A stretch of DNA of 64,000 bases from Lysobacter sp. (GTDB lineage Bacteria; Pseudomonadota; Gammaproteobacteria; Xanthomonadales; Xanthomonadaceae), in contig JAHCAU010000007.1 in the NCBI GenBank assembly GCA_019634715.1, positions 62,001 to 126,000 of the forward strand. The letters are read 5' to 3'. A program made the position numbers and the translations under genes. The notes beneath the pieces are model-generated. The model was given only the letters and a program-made list of their open reading frames with translations, searched no databases and was not told where the DNA came from. Position 1 is the first letter of the stretch; every line of letters starts with the position of its first letter. This document shows positions 8,555 to 17,800 of this stretch, piece after piece.

Positions 8555-10318
8555 ATGCGGAGCATGCTGTCGAAGTGGTGTCCCCTGGCCTGTGTCCTGC
8601 TGCTGGCGCCCGTCGCCGCGCAGGCCGCGGTCTTCATCAACGAATTCCATTACGACGACGCCACCTCGTCGGGCGATACCGGCGAACGCATCGAGATCGT
8701 CGCCACTGCCGGCGAAACGCTCAGCAGCTATCGCATCTATCTCTACAACGGCGCCACGCCGTCGGCGGCCGTGGTGTACGACAACGATCTCGTGCCGGCC
8801 GGCAGCCTGGTGTCCTGCGGCGGCCAGGTGCGCATCGCCACGCTGAGCTATCCCACCAACGGCATCCAGAACGGACCGAGCGACGGCATCGCCCTCGTGG
8901 ATCCGAGCGGCCAGGTCGTGCAGTTCATCAGCTACGAAGGCCAGATCAAGGCCAGCAACGGCCCGGCCGCCGGCCTTACCAGCACGAACCTGCCGGTGTC
9001 CGAAACCGGTTCCGATCCGGCCGGCCGCTCGCTGCAGCTCGGCGGCACCGGCAGCAGCTATGCGAATTTCACCTGGCGCAGCCCGGCCACGGCCACCTTC
9101 GGCGCCTGCAACAACGGCCAGACGTTCTCGTCGCCGAACCCGCCGCCGACCGTCACCGGCACCACGCCGGGCAACGGCGCGACCGACTTCCCGGCCGCCG
9201 GGAGTCTCGGCGCGAGCTTCAGCGAAAGCGTCACCGCCGGCGCTGGCGCGTTCACGCTGTCCTGCGCGAATTCAGGCAATGTCGCGCTGACGTATCCGTC
9301 CAGCGGCACCAGCTTCAGCATCTCCACCAACACAGCGCTGGTCGGCGGCGAAGCCTGCACCTTCACCATCGTCGCCAACGCCATCACCGATGCCGGCGGC
9401 GCGAAGCCGGCCGGCAACACGGCGGTGAACTTCAGCGTCGCCTCCGGCGGCGGTGGCGGTACCGGCTACTACTCGCGCGTCAACACCAGCAGCGCCTCGC
9501 AGCTGCGCTGTTCGCTGCACGCGACGATCCGCGGCCACACCGCGTATCCGTACAGCGGCGGCACCACCAACGCGTGGACGATCCTGGAGATCGCCGACGA
9601 AGACCCGAACAACAGCGGCCGCATCCTCGATGCCTACCGCAACCGCAGCTTCGCCAAGGTCACCCAGCGCGCGGGCACCGGCACCGGCATCGTCTACAAC
9701 CGCGAGCACACCTGGCCGAATTCGCTCGGCTTCAGTTCCGCCACCGGCAACCTCGGCCTGCCGCACTCGCCCTACACCGACACGCACATGCTGTACCTCA
9801 CCGAGTCGGTCTACAACGCCGATCGCGGCAACAAGCCCTACGCCGACTGCACGCTGGCTTCCGGCTGCGCCGAGCGTGTCACCGAAGCCAACAACGGCAG
9901 CGGCGGCGGCAGCGGCGTGTATCCGGGCAATTCCAACTGGGTGAAGAGCCCGGACGGCAACGGCGGCTCGTTCGAGGTATGGGGCAAGCGCAAGGGCGAC
10001 ATGGCGCGCGCGATCATGTACATGGCCATCCGCTACGAAGGCGGCACGCACCCGACCACAGGCCAGTCCGAGCCCGATCTCGAACTCACCGACAACCGCA
10101 GCCAGATCGTCATCACCTCCAGCTCGCCCGCCTACATGGGCCTGCTGTCCACGCTGATCGCCTGGCATCAGGCCGATCCGCCGGATGCCGCCGAACGCGC
10201 CCGCAACGAAGTCATCTACAGCTTCCAGGGCAACCGCAACCCGTTCATCGATCACCCCGAGTGGGGCACCAGCGCGCTGTTCACGTCGAGCAAGCCGGCG
10301 AGCTGCCAGCTGAATTGA
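8555..10318 (+). CDS. Secreted modular endonuclease I family nuclease
   Basis: A 587-residue extracellular nuclease. Order of parts: signal peptide to about residue 22 (VLLLAPVAAQA), a lamin-tail-like beta domain starting AVFINEFHYDDA, an Ig-like SbsA/Big_5 type domain (PPTVTGTTPGNGATDFP), a glycine linker, and a C-terminal endonuclease I (EndA/NucM) domain with the catalytic stretch YNREHTWPNS and the metal-site motif DTHMLYLT. ATG 8555 has a strong GGAGGG site. It probably degrades extracellular DNA and RNA for nutrition. A strong terminator follows at 10346. Confidence 0.92.
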   Translation: MRSMLSKWCPLACVLLLAPVAAQAAVFINEFHYDDATSSGDTGERIEIVATAGETLSSYRIYLYNGATPSAAVVYDNDLVPAGSLVSCGGQVRIATLSYPTNGIQNGPSDGIALVDPSGQVVQFISYEGQIKASNGPAAGLTSTNLPVSETGSDPAGRSLQLGGTGSSYANFTWRSPATATFGACNNGQTFSSPNPPPTVTGTTPGNGATDFPAAGSLGASFSESVTAGAGAFTLSCANSGNVALTYPSSGTSFSISTNTALVGGEACTFTIVANAITDAGGAKPAGNTAVNFSVASGGGGGTGYYSRVNTSSASQLRCSLHATIRGHTAYPYSGGTTNAWTILEIADEDPNNSGRILDAYRNRSFAKVTQRAGTGTGIVYNREHTWPNSLGFSSATGNLGLPHSPYTDTHMLYLTESVYNADRGNKPYADCTLASGCAERVTEANNGSGGGSGVYPGNSNWVKSPDGNGGSFEVWGKRKGDMARAIMYMAIRYEGGTHPTTGQSEPDLELTDNRSQIVITSSSPAYMGLLSTLIAWHQADPPDAAERARNEVIYSFQGNRNPFIDHPEWGTSALFTSSKPASCQLN

Positions 10319-10345
10319 TCCGCAAGGCAGCGTGATGTTATCCGG

Positions 10346-10377
10346 GAGCGCCGACGAAAGATCGTCGGCGCTCTTTT
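10346..10377 (+). terminator. Rho-independent terminator of the endonuclease gene
   Basis: Perfect 12-bp stem GAGCGCCGACGA/TCGTCGGCGCTC with loop AAGA, followed by TTTT, 27 bases after the stop codon. Confidence 0.9.
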
Positions 10378-10481
10378 CATCTGCGGCGACTGCCGGGCAG
10401 GCCGGAATTTGACGGCGCCATGCGGCACGCGCACGCTTGCGTTTCGGACAGCGATGGCATCGCACCCTTCGGGGGGTCGGC

Positions 10482-10712
10482 ATGACGGCATTCAGCGACG
10501 AAAAAATCGACGAACTGGTCCTGGCCTTGATGGGCGCGCTGGAATTCGAGAACGGCCGGGTCTGGAAGCGCATTGACTTCACGGTGATGGACCGGCTCCA
10601 TGCGAAGGGGTACATCACCGATCCGGCCGGACGCCGGGCGTCGGTGTTCCTGACGGAGGACGGCCTGGCGAAAGCCAGGGCGCTGGCGGCGCGGTATCTG
10701 TCTTCGCAGTGA
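10482..10712 (+). CDS. DUF6429-like small protein
   Basis: A 76-residue protein beginning MTAFSDEKIDELVLALMGAL. The pattern of a short helix, then a central Trp-Lys-x-x-Asp (VWKRIDF), DRLHAKGYITDP and a C-terminal LTEDGLAKA resembles the DUF6429 family, which is widespread in proteobacteria and has no known function. The end of the protein looks like a small winged-helix-type 'helix, turn, LTE.G' element. I chose ATG 10482 over a start at 10437, which would add 15 basic residues not typical of the family. Confidence 0.75.
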   Translation: MTAFSDEKIDELVLALMGALEFENGRVWKRIDFTVMDRLHAKGYITDPAGRRASVFLTEDGLAKARALAARYLSSQ

Positions 10713-10780
10713 GGTCGCTCGGCCAGGGCGCGCTGCCCGGCGTTCGGGCGATCATTCTCCATCCATCACGGTGCCACGTC

Positions 10781-11227
10781 ATGAAGACCATGGGTTTCGC
10801 GCTTCTCCTCGTTCCGGTCATGGCCTTCGCCGATCAAGGCGCCGTGCCCGAAACGGAACTTTCGCTCGGCGGCGTCGCGATCGGCGATTCGACCGAGGCG
10901 GTGGTCGCACGGCTCGGCCAGCCCAAGCGCAAGGGGCCGGCGCAGGATTTCATCGATCTGCACTACGAATATCCGCACATGCGGGTGTCGTTCAACGGCG
11001 GCATCGTGGCCGGGCTGCATGCCGGCAAGGCCGGCGCCTGCACGCCGAAGGGCCTGTGTCCGGGCGATCGCATGGACAGGATGCGTGCCTTGTACGGTGC
11101 GCCGATCGTTTCGGACCGGGAGACGGGGCGCTACTACGAATACACCGGTGGCGATGCGGCCTGCTGGCTGCAGATCCGGTCCAGGGGCAAGCGCGTGGCG
11201 TCGATCGATGTGGCTTGCCAGCCATGA
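10781..11227 (+). CDS. Secreted hypothetical protein with BamE/SmpA-like motif
   Basis: A 148-residue protein with a short signal peptide (MKTMGFALLLVPVMAFA). After cleavage it reads GGVAIGDSTEAVVARLGQP, a pattern seen in BamE/SmpA-like folds ('G.s...V...LG.P'), and it has three later cysteines (GACTPKGLCPG and AACWLQIR) that could form disulfides in the periplasm. The function is unknown. The longer frame from 10709 overlaps the previous gene and lacks a signal peptide, so ATG 10781 is preferred. Confidence 0.7.
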   Translation: MKTMGFALLLVPVMAFADQGAVPETELSLGGVAIGDSTEAVVARLGQPKRKGPAQDFIDLHYEYPHMRVSFNGGIVAGLHAGKAGACTPKGLCPGDRMDRMRALYGAPIVSDRETGRYYEYTGGDAACWLQIRSRGKRVASIDVACQP

Positions 11228-11297
11228 AATCCGCTGCCGTTCGCGAGGGTCCACGGTATCGAACCGTGCAGTCGCGCAGGTTGCGAGGAAACCAGCG

Positions 11298-11501
11298 ATG
11301 AAGTGCGGACAATGCGGCGTCGAGACCGACACGCCCCGATCGCTCGCCTGATATGCCGTGCCGTGGTTCCTTGTGTTCGGCGTCCTGCCGAGCGTGCGCG
11401 GTCTGTGTCGCGATTGCGCGGGCGGGCAGAACTTCCTGGCGCTGCTGGCCACCATCGCTGTCCTGCTGGTGGCATTCGTGGTCGCAGTGATCGTGCTCTG
11501 A
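11298..11501 (+). pseudogene. Small zinc-ribbon membrane protein gene interrupted by an in-frame TGA
   Basis: Reading from ATG 11298 (AGGA site 8 bases upstream) gives MKCGQCGVETDTPRSLA, then TGA at 11349-11351, and the same frame continues YAVPWFLVFGVLPSVRG, then LCRDCAGGQNFLALLAT and a hydrophobic helix to a TGA at 11499-11501. The first CxxC (C3, C6) and the later C-R-D-C pair together make a zinc ribbon, so the two halves belong to one gene of 67 codons broken by a nonsense codon rather than a frameshift. It may be a true pseudogene or a sequencing error. The intact protein would be a zinc ribbon followed by one membrane helix. Confidence 0.65.
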
Positions 11502-11513
11502 CCTGCGCTGCCG

Positions 11514-12671
11514 TCATCTGCGCGGCGTGATCCCCGCATGCACCGGCCGCAGCGCCTGCAGCTTCGCCGCGGTCTGTTCCGCCGGCAGCACCGGCGCCAC
11601 GCGACGCCCCTGGCCCTCTGCGGTGACGGTGTTGATCAGCGCGCGGATGTCGTCGATGTCGTCGACGACCCGCGGATTGAGATCGTCGACGAGGAACACG
11701 CCGGCGATGCCGTTGACGCGGTCGACCCAGGGCGTGAAGCCGAAGGCGCCGGGGCTGGAGACGATCAGCGGGGACGCGGGATCGATCCACTGGCCGAGAC
11801 CGTAGCCGAAGCCTGTGCTGGTGGGCGGGCGCGAGACATCGATGGTGCCGACGGTGCGGTCGCGCGCCATCGCCTCGATGGTGGCGCGCGACAGGAACCG
11901 CCGCGAGGGCAGGCACTGCAGCAGCAGGGTGTTGTCGAGGCAGCCGTTGGCCAGCACCATGTCGACGACCTTGCCGTAGTCCTCCAGCGTGCTGCGCACG
12001 CCGCCGGCGATGCGCGGATTGGCGTTGCGCACGTAGCCCGGTGCGGTCGACGAGGTCGCGAAGTCGGTGGCGTTCAGGCCCAGCGGCGCCACCATTTCGT
12101 CGAGGAAGAGGTCGTCCCACGATCGGCCGGTGGCCAGTTCGGCCATGCGCCCGGCGACCTGCATCGAATTGCCGCCGTAGGAAAACACCTTGCCGGGTTC
12201 GCCGATCATCGTCGACTGCTGCAGGATGCGGTTCGCGCAGCTGGCCAGCGTGTACAGCGGATTCGACATGCAGCCGTCGTCGCCGCCGGGCAGGCCGCTG
12301 GTATGCGAGAACAGCTGCTCCAGCGTGATCGCGCGCTTGGCCGGTTCCACTGTCGGGAAATACTGGCCGACGGTGTCGGTCCAGCGCAGTTGGCCCTTCT
12401 CGACCAGTCGCGCCAGGGTCAGCGCGGACAGCCACTTGCTGGCCGAGGCGATGCGCACCCGGGTGCCGAGCGTGTATTGCCCGAAGGCGCGGCGATAGAC
12501 CACGTTGCCGGCCTTGTTCACCCGCAGCGAGGCGCCGTCGAGCGCGTGCGCCTGCACGAAGGACTGCATCTCAGCCGTCACCGGCGAGAAGTCGTACCGG
12601 GGCACGGCGCGCGCGGCGGTGGCGCCGAACAGGGCGGTGAGTCCGAAGGCGGCAACGAGGATGCGCAGCAT
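11514..12671 (-). CDS. Secreted serine hydrolase, beta-lactamase/class C family
   Basis: A 385-residue periplasmic protein with a signal peptide (MLRILVAAFGLTALFGATAARA). The nucleophile motif S-x-x-K is SASK in VRIASASKWLSAL, the second motif is the tyrosine in FSYGGNSMQ, and LFSHTSGLPGG is the family's conserved histidine loop. These proteins are usually esterases, D-amino peptidases or cell-wall hydrolases rather than true beta-lactamases. The tail (after FTPWVDRVNGIAGVFLVDD) is the normal end of the fold. ATG 12671 is preferred because it places the signal peptide at the N-terminus. Confidence 0.85.
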   Translation of the reverse strand: MLRILVAAFGLTALFGATAARAVPRYDFSPVTAEMQSFVQAHALDGASLRVNKAGNVVYRRAFGQYTLGTRVRIASASKWLSALTLARLVEKGQLRWTDTVGQYFPTVEPAKRAITLEQLFSHTSGLPGGDDGCMSNPLYTLASCANRILQQSTMIGEPGKVFSYGGNSMQVAGRMAELATGRSWDDLFLDEMVAPLGLNATDFATSSTAPGYVRNANPRIAGGVRSTLEDYGKVVDMVLANGCLDNTLLLQCLPSRRFLSRATIEAMARDRTVGTIDVSRPPTSTGFGYGLGQWIDPASPLIVSSPGAFGFTPWVDRVNGIAGVFLVDDLNPRVVDDIDDIRALINTVTAEGQGRRVAPVLPAEQTAAKLQALRPVHAGITPRR

Positions 12672-12795
12672 GGCGGGTCGTCCGTGGGGATGTGCGGGCG
12701 TGAACGCGGTGACGGGGCGCCCGGTTGACAGCCGCGTGGACGGATTTCGCCATTCCGTACAATGGCGGCCTGTCCACATCCCGCGCACGCATCGC

Positions 12796-13602
12796 ATGCC
12801 CCTGATCGACATCGGCGCCAACCTCACCCACGACAGTTTCGACCACGACCGCGAGGCGGTGCTGCAGCGCGCGCGCGCGGCCGGCGTATCGCGGATGGTG
12901 ATCACCGGCGCCTGTCGCGCGCATTCGCCGCGCGCGCTGATCCTGGCGCAGACGTATCCCGGCGAACTGTTCGCCACCGCCGGGGTGCATCCGCACCACG
13001 CGATCGAATACACCGACGAATGCGATGCCGAGATGCGCGCGCTGCAGGCGCAGCCGGAGGTGGTCGCGGTCGGCGAATGCGGGCTCGACTACAACCGCGA
13101 TTTCTCGCCGCGCCCGGCGCAGTGCAAGGCCTTCGAGCGCCAGCTGCAGATCGGTGCGGATACCGGGAAACCGCTGTTCCTGCACCAGCGCGACGCGCAC
13201 GCGGACTTCATGGCGATGATGAAGAACTTCGACGGCCGGCTCGGCCCGGCGGTGGTTCACTGCTTCACCGGCACCCGCGAGGAGCTGTTCGCGTATCTCG
13301 ACCAGGACTGGCACATCGGCATCACCGGCTGGCTCTGCGACGAGCGCCGCGGCACCCATCTGCGCGAACTGGTGAAGCACATCCCGGCGAACCGGCTGAT
13401 GATCGAGACCGACGCGCCCTACCTGCTGCCGCGCACCGTGCGCCCGCAGCCCTCGCACCGTCGCAACGAGCCGATGTACCTGGCGCACATCGTCGAGGAA
13501 CTGGCGCGCGATCGCGGCGAGACCGTCGAGGCCGTGGCGGCGTCGACCAGCGCCACGGCGACGGCCTTCTTCCGCTTGCCGACCGCGGTGGCGACAGGCT
13601 GA
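12796..13602 (+). CDS. tatD: 3'-5' exonuclease / metal-dependent hydrolase TatD
   Basis: A 268-residue TIM-barrel hydrolase. It matches true TatD rather than YcfH or YjjV: it begins MPLIDIGANLTHDSFDHDR, where most relatives have an HxH, and keeps TAGVHPHH, VGECGLDYNRDF, VHCFTGTREEL and the metal aspartate in LMIETDAPYLLPR. E. coli TatD is a 3'-5' DNA/RNA exonuclease involved in repair of oxidised DNA. It is divergent from the serine hydrolase gene and is followed by a hairpin at 13616. Confidence 0.93.
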   Translation: MPLIDIGANLTHDSFDHDREAVLQRARAAGVSRMVITGACRAHSPRALILAQTYPGELFATAGVHPHHAIEYTDECDAEMRALQAQPEVVAVGECGLDYNRDFSPRPAQCKAFERQLQIGADTGKPLFLHQRDAHADFMAMMKNFDGRLGPAVVHCFTGTREELFAYLDQDWHIGITGWLCDERRGTHLRELVKHIPANRLMIETDAPYLLPRTVRPQPSHRRNEPMYLAHIVEELARDRGETVEAVAASTSATATAFFRLPTAVATG

Positions 13603-13615
13603 ACCGCCTCCGCAC

Positions 13616-13633
13616 CCCTGCCTTCCGGCAGGG
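13616..13633 (+). terminator. GC hairpin after tatD
   Basis: CCCTGCC, loop TTCC, GGCAGGG, 13 bases after the tatD stop. There is no T-run, so termination strength is uncertain. Confidence 0.5.
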
Positions 13634-13643
13634 CCGCAATTAC

Positions 13644-13659
13644 TGAACCGGTCGGTACA
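13644..13659. promoter_or_regulatory. Palindromic operator candidate (TetR type) in front of the RND operon
   Basis: TGAACCGGTCGGTACA is a near-perfect dyad (TG.ACCG.. ..CGGT.CA) overlapping the possible -10 element TACACT at 13656-13661. Dyads built on ACCG/CGGT are common operators of TetR-family repressors of efflux pumps. No TetR gene is adjacent, so the cognate regulator would act in trans; this assignment is an inference. Confidence 0.4.
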
Positions 13660-13693
13660 CTGCGCGTCCCGCAGTCCCTCCGGAGCCCGCGCG

Positions 13694-14839
13694 ATGCCGG
13701 TGCCGTTCCGCTTCCGTACCGCGTGCCTTCCTGTCTTCGCGCTGGCCGCCGCCCTCGTTCTGACCGCCTGTTCCGACGGGACCCCCGAGGCATCGAACGC
13801 CGCCGCGCCATCCTCGGCGATGGCGGTCACCACCGCCCCGGTGGAGATGCGCGATCTTGCGCGCAGCGTGCTGGTGTCCGGCGCGGTGGCGCCGGTCGAG
13901 GAGATGCAGCTCGGCGTGGAAGTGAGCGGCCTGCGCGTCACCGACCTGCTGGTCGATGTCGGCCAGCGGGTGCGCCAGGGGCAGGTGCTGCTGCGCCTGG
14001 ACCGCCGCATGCTCGACAGCGAGCTGCAGCAGGCCGAGGCCGGCCTGCGCGAGGCCGAAGCCGGTGCTGCGCTGGCCCGGGCGAACCTGAGCCGTGGCGA
14101 GAACCTCGCCCGCGACCGTTTCATCAGCGCCGGCCAACTGGACGAACTGCGCGCCGCGCGCACCCAGGGCGAAGCCCGGGTCGGCACCGCGCGCGCCGCC
14201 CGCGATGCCGCCGCGCTGCGCCGCAGCTTCGCGGAACTGCGCGCGCCGGCCGATGGCATCGTCTCGAAGCGGCTGGTGCAGCCCGGGCAGGTGGTCGCGG
14301 CCGGCGGCGAACTGCTGCGCCTGATCCGCGACGGCCGGCTGGAATGGCGCGCCGAATTGCCGGTGGCGCAGCTGGCGGCGGTGAAACCCGGCGATCGCAT
14401 CGAACTGCGCGGCCCCGCCGGCACCGTGGTCGAGGGCCGCGTGCGCGCGGTCAGCCCGGGCGTCGACGCCGCGACCCGCACCGGCACGGTCTATGCCGAC
14501 CTGCCCGATCCGCAGGGCCTCGCCGCAGGTGCGTATCTCGAAGGTCGCATCGACACCGGCCGCGCACGCGTCGCGACGGTGCCGATGGCGGCGGTGGTGC
14601 TGCGCGACGGCTTCGCCACGCTGTACACCGTCGAGACGCAGGCCGGTGCCAGCGTCGCCCGCGCCCGGCGCGTGCGCACCGGCGCGCGCAGCGACGGCGT
14701 CGTCGAACTGCTCGACGGCCCGGCGCCGGGCCAGGCGGTGGTGGTGAAGGGTGCGGGCTTCCTCGCCGATGGCGACGCGGTGCGCGTGGTGCCGGCGACA
14801 CCGGCCGCACCGGCGAAGGCTGCGGGCGGCGCGCGATGA
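13694..14839 (+). CDS. RND efflux periplasmic adaptor subunit (membrane fusion lipoprotein)
   Basis: A 381-residue adaptor of the AcrA/MexA class. The lipobox VLTAC (Cys near residue 25) predicts a lipid anchor. The usual parts follow: a barrel-sandwich half (VDVGQRVRQGQVLLRLD), a coiled-coil hairpin (LQQAEAGLREAEAGAALARANL ends near RDRFISAGQLDE), the second half (LRAPADGIVSKRLVQPGQVV), then beta-barrel and membrane-proximal domains. It overlaps the pump gene by ATGA. It links the inner-membrane pump to an outer-membrane channel; no channel gene is present, so a TolC-like protein would have to come from elsewhere. Substrates cannot be predicted. Confidence 0.92.
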   Translation: MPVPFRFRTACLPVFALAAALVLTACSDGTPEASNAAAPSSAMAVTTAPVEMRDLARSVLVSGAVAPVEEMQLGVEVSGLRVTDLLVDVGQRVRQGQVLLRLDRRMLDSELQQAEAGLREAEAGAALARANLSRGENLARDRFISAGQLDELRAARTQGEARVGTARAARDAAALRRSFAELRAPADGIVSKRLVQPGQVVAAGGELLRLIRDGRLEWRAELPVAQLAAVKPGDRIELRGPAGTVVEGRVRAVSPGVDAATRTGTVYADLPDPQGLAAGAYLEGRIDTGRARVATVPMAAVVLRDGFATLYTVETQAGASVARARRVRTGARSDGVVELLDGPAPGQAVVVKGAGFLADGDAVRVVPATPAAPAKAAGGAR

Positions 14840-17800
14840 GCGGCGGCGGCAGTCTTTCGTCCTGGGCGATCCGCCGGCCGCTGCCGGCGGTGCTGCTGTT
14901 CTTCGTGCTGTGCGTGGCGGGCCTGTGGGGCTTCCACTCGCTGCCGGTGGCGCGTTATCCGGACATCGCCTTCCCGATGACCACGGTCACGGTGAGCCAG
15001 CCCGGCGCCTCGCCGTCGCAGCTGGAAACGGAAGTCACGCGGCGCATCGAGGACTCGGTCGCCACCATCCCGAACCTCAAGCGCATGTCCTCCTCGGTGA
15101 CCGAGGGCGTCAGCACGACGATCATCGAGTTCGATCTCGATGCCGACCTGTCGGATGCGCTGGACGACACCCGCGACGCGGTCACGCGCATCCGCAGCGA
15201 GCTGCCGCAGGACATCCTGGAGCCGGTGGTCGGCAAGGTCGACATCGGCGGCTCGCTGCAGACCTACGCCGTCGTCGCGCCGCGCATGGCCCCCGATGAA
15301 CTGTCGTGGTTCGTCGACCGCGAGGTGTCGCGCGCGCTGTACGGCGTGCCCGGCGTGGCGCGCGTGAACCGCATCGGCGGCATCGACCGCCAGGTGCGCG
15401 TGGACCTCGATCCGCAGGCGCTGCTGGCCTGGGGCCTCACCGCCGGCGAGGTCTCGCAGCAGCTCGCGCGTATCCAGGTGGACCAGCCCGGCGGCAAGGC
15501 CGAACTCGGCGGCGAGCAGCAGACCATCCGCACCCTGGCCACCGTCGCCAGTGCGCAGCAGCTGCGCGACTACTCGATCGCCCTGCCCGATGGCCGCGCG
15601 GTGCGGCTGTCGGACATCGCCCGGGTCGAGGACGCCGCCGCCGACGAAACCCAGGCCGCGCTGCTCGACGGCAAGGCCGCGGTCGGTTTCTCGCTGTCGC
15701 GCACGCGCAAGTCGGACGAGCTGAAGGTGTCGGAAAAGGTGCGCGAAGCACTGGATACGCTGCAGGCCGCGCACCCCGGCGTCGAGTTCCGCCTGGTCAC
15801 CAACACCGTGGAGGAGACCGAGCGCTCCTACGGCTCGTCGATGACGATGCTCTGGGAAGGCGCGCTGCTGGCGCTGCTGGTGGTGTGGTGGTTCCTGCGC
15901 GACTGGCGCGCGACCTGGGTGTCGGCGGTGGCGCTGCCGCTGTCGATCATTCCCACCTTCGCGGTGATGGCGCTGCTCGGCTTCAGCCTGAACATCGTGA
16001 CGCTGCTGGCGCTGTCGGTGGTGGTGGGCATCCTCGTCGACGACGCCATCGTCGAGATCGAGAACATCGTCCGCCACCTCGGCATGGGCAAGCCGCCGCT
16101 CGAGGCCGCGCGCGACGCCGCCGAGGAGATCGGCACCGCGGTGATCGCGACCTCGATGACCCTGGCGGCGGTGTTCGTGCCGGTGGCCTTCATGCCCGGC
16201 ATCGCCGGCAAGTTCTTCCGCGAGTTCGGCTGGACCGCTGCGACTGCCGTGCTGTTCTCGCTGCTGGTGGCGCGCCTGCTCACGCCGATGATGGCGGCCT
16301 ACCAGCTCAAGCCGCAGCCGCAGCACGACGAGACCGACGCGCCGATGATGCGCCGCTACCTCGGCTGGGTGGAGGCCTCGCTGCGCCACCGCGGACGCAC
16401 GCTGTGGGTGTCGCTGGCGCTGTTCATCGCATCGCTGGCGCTGGTGCCGCTGATCCCGACCACCTTCATCCCGTTCACCGATCTCGGCCGCAGCAACGTC
16501 AGCATCGAACTGCCGCCGGGCACGCGCATCGAGGACACGCTGGCGGTGTCGGAGGACGCGCGCCGGCGCCTGCAGACGTTGCCGGAACTGAAACAGGTGT
16601 TCACGATGGTCGGCAGCGTGCTCGACGTCGGCGACCCGGGCAAGACCGGCGTCGGCGAGACGCGCAAGGCCACGCTGGTGCTGGACTGGGGGCCTGCGGG
16701 CGATCGCGATCGCGACCAGAAAGCGCTCGAACGCGAGGTGCGCGCACTGCTGGCCGACCTGCCCGGCACGAAGATCAGCTTCATCAGCAGCGAACCGGGC
16801 GAGGCGATGCAGCTGGTGCTGTCCGGCGACGATCCGGACACGCTCGCCGCTGCGGCGTCCGCCGTCGAGCGCGACCTGCGCACGCTCAAGGGCCTGGGCA
16901 GCATCTCCTCGTCGGCTTCGCTGCTGCGCCCGGAACTGCAGATCGTGCCCGATCCCGCGCGCGCGGCCGACCTGGGCGTCGCCACCGCCGACATCGCGGA
17001 AGCCACCCGCATCGCGACCAGCGGCGATTACACGCAGCGCATGGCCAAGCTCAACCTGCCCGACCGGCAGGTGCCGATCCGCGTCGGCTTCGCGCGCGAG
17101 GATCTCGCGGACCCGGCCCTGATCGGCCAGCTGCGCGTGCGCGGCGCGCAGGGGCCGGTGCCCCTGTCGGCCGTGGCCGAGATCCGCGACGGCAGCGGTC
17201 CGTCGGTGATCTCGCGCTACCAGCGCCAGCGCAACGTCACGCTGACCGCCGAGCTCAACGGCCGCCCGCTGGGCGAGGTGATGGCCGAGGTGCAGGCGCT
17301 GCCGTCGGTGAAGCAGCTGCCCAGCGGCGTGGAATTCCTCAATGCCGGCGATGCCGAGATCTTCGTCGAGCTGTTCTTCGGCTTCGCCATGGCCATGCTC
17401 GCCGGTCTCGTCTGCATCTACATGGTGCTGTTGCTGCTGTTCAACCATGCGATCCAGCCGTTGACCATCCTCACCGCGGTGCCGCTGTGCGCCGGCGGCG
17501 CGTTCGGCGCATTGCTGCTGACCGGCAACATGCTGTCGCTGCCGGCGCTGATCGGCCTGCTGATGCTGATCGGCATCGCCACCAAGAACTCGATCCTGCT
17601 GGTCGATTACGCGGTGGTCGCCGAGGATCGGCACGGCCTGTCGGTGCACGACGCGCTGATCGACGCCTGCCGCAAGCGCGCCCGCCCGGTGATCATGACC
17701 ACGCTGGCCATGGGTGCGGGCATGCTGCCGCTGGCGCTGGGCCTGTCCGGCGATTCCAGCTTCCGCGCGCCGATGGCCTGGGCGGTTATCGGCGGCCTGA

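Noticed and set aside
10709..10780. Upstream start for the BamE-like secreted protein
   Set aside because: It would overlap the DUF6429 gene and place the signal peptide internally.
11349..11351. In-frame TGA as a selenocysteine codon
   Set aside because: No SECIS-like hairpin is evident after it, zinc-ribbon proteins of this type do not use selenocysteine there, and a nonsense mutation or read error is simpler.
12724..12763. TTGACA and TACAAT upstream of tatD as a promoter
   Set aside because: The two hexamers are 27 bases apart, too far for a sigma70 promoter.
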